In this document: in pieces, positions 7,145-12,973 of the stretch | Layout of the letters: each line of letters starts with the position of its first letter | How positions within the stretch are numbered: the stretch's first letter is position 1 | Assembly (NCBI GenBank): GCA_024401945.1 | Contig: JAKSKC010000033.1 | Coordinates: forward strand, 1 to 12,973 | DNA: 12,973 nucleotides | Direction: 5' to 3' | Origin: Bacteroidales bacterium | GTDB taxonomy: Bacteria; Bacteroidota; Bacteroidia; Bacteroidales; UBA932 | Position numbers and translations under genes: made by a program | Notes under the pieces: generated by a model | Database searches by the model: none | The model's input: the letters and a program-made list of their open reading frames with translations, nothing else | Told to the model about the DNA's origin: nothing

Positions 7145-8686
7145 TCAGTGCTTGAAATGTCTTACTCCGGTGAAGAGCATCGTTATGCCCAGCTCGTCGG
7201 CCTTGGCTATGGATTCCTCGTCACGGATGCTTCCTCCAGGCTGCACTATGGCGCTGACGCCGTATTTCGCGGCCAGTTCAACCGTGTCGCCGAACGGAAG
7301 GAATCCGTCGGATGCGAGCACGAGCCCTTCGGTGAAGCCGGCGTCCGCGGCCTCCTTGAGGGCTATCTCCGCAGAGCCGACCCTGTTGGTCTGACCGGCT
7401 CCGATCCCTATGGTGTGTCCGTCCTTCACAACTGCGATGGCGTTGGACTTGACGTGCTTGACTATCTTCCATCCGAAATCCAGGTCAGCGAGCTGGGATT
7501 TCTCAGGTTTCTTCGCGGTCACGCACATATCCTCCGTAATCTTCTCTATGTCGGTGTCGAGTTTCTGCGCAAGCATTCCGCCGTTGACGCTGATGTACTG
7601 AGGTACAGCTGCGCCGTCCCTGTCCATATTCACCTTCATCACCCTGAGGTTCTTCTTGGTGGAGAGGATCTCGAGGGCCTCCGGGGTGTAGGATGGGGCG
7701 ATGACGATCTCGAGGAAGATAGGTTTCATACCGAGCGCCACCTCGGCCGTGAGTTCACGGTTGACGGCGACGATCCCTCCGTAGATGCTCACCTTGTCGG
7801 CTTCGTACGCAGCCTGCCAGGCTTCCTCTATGGTGCGTCCCACGGCAGCTCCGCAAGGGTTCATATGCTTGAGCGCCACGCAGAACGGCTCATCGAAGTC
7901 GCGTACCACGTTGAGGGCGGCGTTGGCATCCTGTATGTTGTTGTAGCTGAGCTCCTTGCCCTGGATCTGTGTGGCGAAGGCAAGCGAGAACGGCACCGCT
8001 TCGGCGGCAGCGTAGAAATTTGCGCTCTGGTGGGGGTTCTCCCCGTAACGCAGAGGCTGCTTCAGGTCGTATTCGAGGAAAAGCTTCGGATTGAGTCCGG
8101 CCTTGTCGCGCATATATCCGGCTATCATCATATCGTATTCAGCGGTATGGGTGTATGCCTTGGCGCTGAGCCTGAGCCTTGTCCCGTCCGAGGTCCATCC
8201 GTTTTCGCGGAGTTCCTCCAGCACCTTGCCGTAGTCGGCGGGGTCGCATACTATGTTGACATCCTTCCAGTTCTTCGCCGCGCTGCGTACCATTGACGGT
8301 CCGCCGATGTCGATGTTCTCGATGGCGTCCTCCATAGTGACGTCCGGTCTGGCAATGGTCTGCTTGAAGGGGTAGAGGTTCACGCATACCAGCTCGATGG
8401 TCCTGATGCCGTTCTCCCTGAGCGTCTGCATATGCTCCGGGATGTCCCTTCTGGCCAGGATTCCTCCGTGCACCTTGGGATGCAGGGTCTTCACACGGCC
8501 GTCGCATATTTCCGGGAATCCGGTCACTTCGCTGATGCCGATAGTGCCGACTCCGTTGCTGTCAAGCAGTTTCTTTGTTCCTCCGGTTGCGATGATCTCC
8601 CATCCCAGTTCCTGAAGACCCTTCACGAACTCCACGAGTCCTGTCTTGTCACTTACGCTTACGAGCGCGCGTTTCTTATTTTCCAT
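7145..8686 (-). CDS. purH: Bifunctional AICAR formyltransferase / IMP cyclohydrolase
   Basis: Performs the last two steps to IMP, formylating AICAR with 10-formyl-THF and closing the ring. The 513 residues contain both domains. The N-terminal MGS-like cyclohydrolase shows ALVSVSDKTGL, ATGGTKKLL and DGRVKTLHPKVHGG (62-75). The C-terminal transformylase shows LRYGENPHQ (212-220), LKHMNPCG with the catalytic Lys273-His274 pair, GIGAGQTNRVGS (427-438), ASDGFLPFGDTVE and IVQPGGSIRDEE (480-491), ending in FTGVRHFKH. No domain is shortened. It starts 4 bases after purM ends and stops 4 bases before purD starts. The formyl donor is made by FolD, encoded convergently just beyond purD. Confidence 0.98.
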   Translation of the reverse strand: MENKKRALVSVSDKTGLVEFVKGLQELGWEIIATGGTKKLLDSNGVGTIGISEVTGFPEICDGRVKTLHPKVHGGILARRDIPEHMQTLRENGIRTIELVCVNLYPFKQTIARPDVTMEDAIENIDIGGPSMVRSAAKNWKDVNIVCDPADYGKVLEELRENGWTSDGTRLRLSAKAYTHTAEYDMMIAGYMRDKAGLNPKLFLEYDLKQPLRYGENPHQSANFYAAAEAVPFSLAFATQIQGKELSYNNIQDANAALNVVRDFDEPFCVALKHMNPCGAAVGRTIEEAWQAAYEADKVSIYGGIVAVNRELTAEVALGMKPIFLEIVIAPSYTPEALEILSTKKNLRVMKVNMDRDGAAVPQYISVNGGMLAQKLDTDIEKITEDMCVTAKKPEKSQLADLDFGWKIVKHVKSNAIAVVKDGHTIGIGAGQTNRVGSAEIALKEAADAGFTEGLVLASDGFLPFGDTVELAAKYGVSAIVQPGGSIRDEESIAKADELGITMLFTGVRHFKH

Positions 8687-8690
8687 ATCG

Positions 8691-9725
8691 TTATTGTTTG
8701 CAGATTATGTTCACTCCTTCACTGTCGGTCACCCTGCCTATCACCGAAGCCTTCTCGCCGTGTGATTCAAGGATGCCGATGGCCTTTTCCGCCTCCGATG
8801 CGTCCAGCGCCAGAACCATCCCGACGCCCATATTGAAGATGTTGAACATCTCCCGGTGAGGGATGCCTCCCCATTTCTCCAGACAGCGGAAAATCGGGAG
8901 GATCTCCCAGCTTCCCTCCCTTATCTCGAGGCCCTGCCCTTCGGACAGGATCCTCGGAATGTTCTCGTCGAAGCCCCCTCCGGTTATGTGGGCGACTCCG
9001 TGCACGTCGCAGTTGCGTATGACGTCGAGGACCTGTCTGACATAGATCCTGGTAGGGGTGAGGAGCACGTCCCCGAGCCTTCTGCCGGAGAGTTCATCGA
9101 TGCAGTCGGTGTAGTTGAGCCCTGCGTCGGCCACTATCTTGCGGACGAGACTGAAGCCGTTGGAATGTACGCCGCTGGAGGCGATGCCCACCAGGACGTC
9201 CCCGGCCTTGACCTTGCTGCCGTCGATGAGTTTTGATTTCTCCACCACGCCGGTAGTGTATCCGGCTATGTCATATTCCCCGTTCTGGTACATCCCGGGC
9301 ATCTCCGCGGTCTCTCCTCCCACGAGCGCGCATCCAGCCTGGCGGCAGCCCTCGGCCACGCCGGCCACTATGTCCTCGACCTGCTGCGGGATGTTGTGCC
9401 CCACTGCCACGTAGTCGAGGAAGATGAGCGGTTCCGCCCCCTGGGCCAGCACGTCGTTGACGCACATTGCTACTGCATCTATGCCCACCGTGTCGTGCTT
9501 GTCCATAGCAAAGGCTATCTTGAGCTTGGTGCCCACTCCGTCAGTGCCGCTGACCAGCACCGGTTCCCTGATGCCGAGCGCCGAGAGGTCAAACATCCCC
9601 CCGAACGCTCCGATGCCTCCCATCGAGCCCGGACGCACTGTAGATGAAACGTGTTTCTTTATGCGGCTTACAACTTCATAGCCGGCTTCGAGATTAACTC
9701 CCGCGTTTTCGTAACTTTTTGCCAT
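8691..9725 (-). CDS. purM: Phosphoribosylformylglycinamidine cyclo-ligase (AIR synthetase)
   Basis: ATP-dependent closure of FGAM to aminoimidazole ribotide, step five of the pathway. The 344 residues equal the family length (345 in E. coli). Signatures: [13 protein letters not shown] (59-71), [11 protein letters not shown] (136-146), [14 protein letters not shown] (182-195), [15 protein letters not shown] (246-260) and [11 protein letters not shown]. The start at 9725 ([10 protein letters not shown]) is chosen because it gives the normal N-terminus and sits one base after the purF stop. An in-frame ATG at 9767 would add 14 residues inside purF that the family lacks. It uses the product of PurL, encoded three genes upstream. 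Confidence 0.97.
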   Translation of the reverse strand: MAKSYENAGVNLEAGYEVVSRIKKHVSSTVRPGSMGGIGAFGGMFDLSALGIREPVLVSGTDGVGTKLKIAFAMDKHDTVGIDAVAMCVNDVLAQGAEPLIFLDYVAVGHNIPQQVEDIVAGVAEGCRQAGCALVGGETAEMPGMYQNGEYDIAGYTTGVVEKSKLIDGSKVKAGDVLVGIASSGVHSNGFSLVRKIVADAGLNYTDCIDELSGRRLGDVLLTPTRIYVRQVLDVIRNCDVHGVAHITGGGFDENIPRILSEGQGLEIREGSWEILPIFRCLEKWGGIPHREMFNIFNMGVGMVLALDASEAEKAIGILESHGEKASVIGRVTDSEGVNIICKQ

Positions 9726-9726
9726 A

Positions 9727-11079
9727 TTACTCGTTTTCGTGTTGATAGAGAGATGTAGGGTATTCACCGTTGAAGCAGGCCAGACACAGTTCGGAACATC
9801 CTCCGGTGGATTCGACGGCCGCCTTGCAGGAGATGAATCCGAGCGAATCCGCCTCGATCATCCTGCAGGCCTCCTCCAGATTCCTCTCTGCGCACAGAAG
9901 CTCCTTGCTGGTGGATGTGTCCACTCCGTAGAAGCACGGATGCTTCATCATAGGGCTTGCTATCCTGACGTGTATCTGTGATGCCCCGGCCTCCCTGAGC
10001 AGTTTGACTATTTTCAGGCAGGTGGTACCCCTGACTATGGAGTCGTCCACGAGGACGACCCTTTTGCCGTTGACCACGCTCTTGACCGCCGCGAGCTTCA
10101 TCTGAACCCCGCGTTCGCGCATAGCCTGGATAGGCTGGATGAAGGTCCTTGCTATGTATCTGTTCTTGATGAGTCCCAGTTCGTAAGGAATCCCGCTCCT
10201 CTCGGCGTAGCCCATAGCCGCGCTGAGACCGGAATCGGGAACTCCGACCACTATGTCGGCATCCGCCGGGCATTCCACGGCCAGCCTGCGGCCCGTCTCC
10301 TTGCGGAAAGAGTGCACGCTGCATCCGTCTATGTCGCTGTCCGGGCGCGCTATGTAGATGTATTCCATAGCGCATACCTTGTGTTTCTGGAAGCGGGAGT
10401 ATTTCCTGCTGCGCAGTCCGTGCGCGTCTATGGTCACTATCTCACCGGGTTCCACGTCCCTGACGAATTCCGCTCCGACCAGAGGGAAGGAGCAGGTCTC
10501 GCTGCTCACCACCCAGCCGTCGCCAAGTTTGCCTATTGCCAGCGGCTTGATGCCGTATTTGTCGCGTATCGCGTAGATCCTGTTCCTTGTCGCTATTACG
10601 AAGGAGAAGCCTCCCTCCATCATATTGAATGCGTTGATGAGGTTGAAGATCCTGTCCTCGTTGCCCACTTTCTTGATGAGGTTGGCCAGAATCTCCCCGT
10701 CCGTGGATGTCTGCAGTATGCATCCCATGTCCTCGAGGTAGTCGCTTATCTGGTTGTAGTTCACGAGCGCGCACTCGCCCGCGATGGCGAAGTCCCCCGT
10801 CTTGTGATGGAAGAAAAGAGGCTGGACGTTGTCAAGCCCGCCCCTCGCGAAGTTGGCGTACTGGGTGCTGCCGATTGCCAGCAGGCCGGGAGTGCGGAGG
10901 ATGTCCTGGTTGCGGAACACCTCGTTCGCAAGTCCGAGCCCCCGGTGATGGACACATTCCCCGTCAGAGGTGAATACAGCTAAGCCGGCTCCTTCCTGAC
11001 CCCTGTGCTGCAGGGAGTGAAGCCCGAAATAAATAACCTCCGCCGCCTGCGGGATGCCGTATGCTCCGAAAATGCTCAT
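9727..11079 (-). CDS. purF: Amidophosphoribosyltransferase with a degenerate glutaminase domain
   Basis: Makes phosphoribosylamine from PRPP, the first committed purine step. The 450 residues align along their length with PurF. The phosphoribosyltransferase half is intact: [27 protein letters not shown] and the PRPP loop [13 protein letters not shown] (341-353). The four Fe-S ligand positions are present (Cys236, Cys382, and two of the CSELCLAC cluster at 428-435). The glutaminase half keeps [10 protein letters not shown] (Arg26) and Asp127. However, it starts MSIFGAYG instead of CGxxG, so the nucleophile Cys1 is missing; Arg73 is Gln; and the oxyanion-hole Asn-Gly is Glu102-Cys103. Glutamine hydrolysis is therefore unlikely, and ammonia may be the nitrogen source. 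No upstream start can restore the Cys, because an in-frame TGA lies two codons before the ATG. The start overlaps the purC stop (ATGA). Confidence 0.9.
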   Translation of the reverse strand: MSIFGAYGIPQAAEVIYFGLHSLQHRGQEGAGLAVFTSDGECVHHRGLGLANEVFRNQDILRTPGLLAIGSTQYANFARGGLDNVQPLFFHHKTGDFAIAGECALVNYNQISDYLEDMGCILQTSTDGEILANLIKKVGNEDRIFNLINAFNMMEGGFSFVIATRNRIYAIRDKYGIKPLAIGKLGDGWVVSSETCSFPLVGAEFVRDVEPGEIVTIDAHGLRSRKYSRFQKHKVCAMEYIYIARPDSDIDGCSVHSFRKETGRRLAVECPADADIVVGVPDSGLSAAMGYAERSGIPYELGLIKNRYIARTFIQPIQAMRERGVQMKLAAVKSVVNGKRVVLVDDSIVRGTTCLKIVKLLREAGASQIHVRIASPMMKHPCFYGVDTSTSKELLCAERNLEEACRMIEADSLGFISCKAAVESTGGCSELCLACFNGEYPTSLYQHENE

Positions 11080-11804
11080 TGTTCAGTTGCCTTGATAAGT
11101 CTTTCCATTACCGAATTGTATGAAGCGCATACATCGCTCAGGTCGTGACGGAAGCGGTCCTTGTCGAGAATCTCCCCGGTCTGCTCGTCCCAGAGCCTGC
11201 TGTTGTCCGGACTGATCTCGTCCGACATTATGATGCTGCCGTCGGAAGCCCTTCCGCACTCCATCTTGAAGTCGATGAGCTCGATCCCCGCCTTGTGGAA
11301 GAGTTCCTTCAGCGTGTCGTTGGCCCTGCGGGCTATGTCCAGTATGCAGTGGACATCCTCATAGCTGACTATGCCCAGGGCCACCGCGTGGTGTTCGTTT
11401 ATCATCGGGTCAGCAAGCTTGTCGCAGTTGTAGCGGAGCTCGAACACTGTGTTGGGAATCCTGGTGCCGTCATCGACCCCCAGCATCCTCGCCGTTGTAC
11501 CGGCCAGCCTGTTGCGTACCACCACCTGGAGGGGGATTATCCCTATCTTCCGGCAGAGCTGCTCGCGTTCGTTGATGATCTCTATGAAATGGTTGGGGAC
11601 ACCGTTCCTGTGCAGGGCCTCGAAGGCTATGGCTGAGATGCGGTTGTTGGACTTGCCCTTGTTGCGCAACTCGGCCCTCTTGATGCCGTTGAAGGCTGTG
11701 GTAACGTCGTTGAAATGGATCAGGACAACGTCCGGATCATCCGTCCCGTATATCTTCTTTTCATTACCGTCGAAAAGAAGGGCGCCTTTTTTAACTTCCG
11801 TCAT
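11076..11804 (-). CDS. purC: SAICAR synthase
   Basis: Ligates aspartate to CAIR with ATP to give SAICAR. The 242 residues are full length (237 in E. coli). The N-terminus has the ATP-lid segment GNEKKIYGTDDPD (13-25). Further signatures are LQVVVRNRLAGT (92-103), DPMINEHHA (132-140), ELIDFKMECG (175-184) and SDEISPDNSRLWD (194-206), then LDKDRFRHDL. It overlaps purL upstream and purF downstream by 4 bases each (ATGA), which points to translational coupling within the operon. Its substrate CAIR requires PurE/PurK, which are not in this window. Confidence 0.97.
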   Translation of the reverse strand: MTEVKKGALLFDGNEKKIYGTDDPDVVLIHFNDVTTAFNGIKRAELRNKGKSNNRISAIAFEALHRNGVPNHFIEIINEREQLCRKIGIIPLQVVVRNRLAGTTARMLGVDDGTRIPNTVFELRYNCDKLADPMINEHHAVALGIVSYEDVHCILDIARRANDTLKELFHKAGIELIDFKMECGRASDGSIIMSDEISPDNSRLWDEQTGEILDKDRFRHDLSDVCASYNSVMERLIKATEQ

Positions 11805-12973
11805 TTCGTGAAATATCTGACTGCGTTTTCAAATATCGGTTGCTTCATATCTTCCGGGATGTTCTTGAACAGACCCTCCTCCCAGCGCTCGGAGTGTCCC
11901 ATCTTGCCGAGGATCTGGCCGTCCGGACTGATTATGCCCTCGATGGCGTAGTTGGAACCGTTCGGGTTGTACGGGGATTCCATTGTAGGCTCCTCGCTTA
12001 CCGGGTCCACGTACTGGAATGCCACCTGCCCGTTGGCGAAAAGCTGCCTGGCGAGTTCGTCGCTTACCGTGAACTTGCCTTCACCGTGGCTCACGGCCAC
12101 GGCGTGAATGTCTCCGGTATGCATTCCGGCTAGCCACGGCGACGAGGTGCAGGCCACGCGGGTGGTCACCATCTGGGAGACGTGACGGTTGATGTCGTTC
12201 CTGAAGAGTGTAGGCGACTCCGTGGTGACGCAGCCGGTCCTGCCGTATGGCAGAAGGCCGCTCTTGACCAGAGCCTGGAATCCGTTGCATATGCCGAGAA
12301 TCAGTCCGCCCCTTTCGAGAAGCCTGTCTATCTCCTTTGAGATGGTCGCGTTGTTGAGGACGCTCGCGATGAACTTGCCGCTCCCGTCAGGCTCGTCCCC
12401 CGAGGAGAATCCGCCGCTGAGGGCCAGTATCTGGCATTCCGAAATGTTCTTCCGCATCCTTTCTATGGATTCGTTCACCTGCTGTGCATCGAGGTTGCAG
12501 AACACTCCGAAGCGGGTCTCCGCACCTGCGGCGCGGAATGCTTTCGCGGTGTCGTAGTCGCAGTTGGTACCCGGGAATACAGGCAGATATACGAGAGGCC
12601 TGCCTTCGATCTTTCCGTGCGGACGTGTGGCCGTCTTCTTGTTGACAGGGTGGACGGACGGGAGCTTGCCGGCGTTGAAAGCCGCTGCCGCAGTCTGCGG
12701 GTATACCTCTTTATATCTGCCACGCCAGGCCTCCAGAAGTCTTTCCTGACTGAGTTTCTCCCCGTTGACCCGGATGTATCCGTCCTCACCGTCGCTGACC
12801 TTGCCCAGAAGCACTGCCTGCGGGAAGTCCAGTTCGGAGGCGCTCTCCACCACTATCGAACCGTAGGACAGGCTGAAGAGGTCCTCCGGGCTGCATTCGA
12901 TCTCAGCGCCGAACGAGTTGCCGAAGCTCATCTTGGCTACGGCCTCGGCCACTCCGCCGAATCCCACCGCCCA
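11801..12973 (-). CDS. purL: Phosphoribosylformylglycinamidine synthase, C-terminal part
   Basis: The gene runs off the right edge; about 390 C-terminal residues are present, starting mid-protein at Trp-Ala-Val. The enzyme converts FGAR to FGAM using glutamine and ATP. This is the large single-chain form. The end of the synthetase domain (GGVAEAVAKMSFG, YGSIVVES) leads into a class I glutaminase domain starting near LVYLPVFPGTNCDYDTA. That domain has LSGGFSSGDEPDGSGK, the nucleophile elbow LGICNGFQALVKSG with the active Cys codon at 12287-12289, SHGEGKF, the YNPNGSNYAIEGI segment and GHSERWEEG near the end. Unlike PurF in the same operon, this glutaminase looks fully active. The stop overlaps the purC start by ATGA. 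The operon promoter must lie beyond the window. Confidence 0.96.
   Translation of the reverse strand, partial: WAVGFGGVAEAVAKMSFGNSFGAEIECSPEDLFSLSYGSIVVESASELDFPQAVLLGKVSDGEDGYIRVNGEKLSQERLLEAWRGRYKEVYPQTAAAAFNAGKLPSVHPVNKKTATRPHGKIEGRPLVYLPVFPGTNCDYDTAKAFRAAGAETRFGVFCNLDAQQVNESIERMRKNISECQILALSGGFSSGDEPDGSGKFIASVLNNATISKEIDRLLERGGLILGICNGFQALVKSGLLPYGRTGCVTTESPTLFRNDINRHVSQMVTTRVACTSSPWLAGMHTGDIHAVAVSHGEGKFTVSDELARQLFANGQVAFQYVDPVSEEPTMESPYNPNGSNYAIEGIISPDGQILGKMGHSERWEEGLFKNIPEDMKQPIFENAVRYFTK

Noticed and set aside
7094..8296. 400-residue open frame antisense to purH
   Set aside because: It mirrors the conserved purH frame with no recognisable motif; GC-rich codon use commonly leaves such shadows open.
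9726..9767. Longer purM start at 9767
   Set aside because: It adds 14 residues overlapping purF that family members lack; [10 protein letters not shown] at 9725 gives standard length and spacing.
1..12973. CRISPR arrays, insertion sequences, integrase attachment sites or phage genes
   Set aside because: No regularly spaced repeats, transposase or integrase frames, or duplicated tRNA 3' ends were seen.

Overview
The window looks like chromosomal DNA from a GC-rich member of the Bacteroidota, most likely the order Bacteroidales. Three intergenic sites match the Bacteroidota -7 promoter box (TAnnTTTG). Most starts lack a clear Shine-Dalgarno. Signal-peptide proteins end in the terminal Phe typical of outer-membrane barrels, and the genes are those of a gut-type Bacteroidales genome. 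The species cannot be fixed from sequence alone. I see no phage, insertion-sequence, CRISPR or other mobile signature.

Left part (1-2222). The 3' end of an unidentified gene is followed by a tRNA-Ala(CGC) with its own promoter box and a rho-independent terminator. A lipoprotein-type aldose 1-epimerase (galM) begins only 14 bases after that terminator. A two-copy 24-bp hairpin repeat forms its first codons. Convergent to galM is a small outer-membrane beta-barrel gene.

Middle (2223-5834). A short divergent promoter region separates that barrel gene from a rightward run: mtnN (MTA/SAH nucleosidase), a TonB-receptor-like outer-membrane barrel that overlaps mtnN by ATGA, and folD three bases later. 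This is a tight, probably co-transcribed set of mixed function.

Right part (5890-12973, all on the minus strand). A compact de novo purine operon reads purL (C-terminal part only; it runs off the window) - purC - purF - purM - purH - purD. Junctions are 4-base overlaps or gaps of 1 to 4 bases. It converges on folD, whose product 10-formyl-THF is a substrate of PurH. The operon covers PRPP to phosphoribosylamine (PurF), GAR (PurD), FGAM (PurL), AIR (PurM), SAICAR (PurC) and IMP (PurH). The purN, purE/K and purB steps must be encoded elsewhere or beyond the edge.

The most interesting observation is PurF. Its phosphoribosyltransferase half and four Fe-S cysteines look intact. Its glutaminase half keeps the fold signature but lacks the N-terminal nucleophile Cys (Met-Ser at the start), the glutamine-binding Arg73 (Gln) and the oxyanion-hole Asn-Gly (Glu-Cys). 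It therefore looks like a pseudo-glutaminase, implying that the first committed step of purine synthesis here uses free ammonia or an ammonia-delivering partner. The glutaminase domain of PurL in the same operon keeps its Cys.
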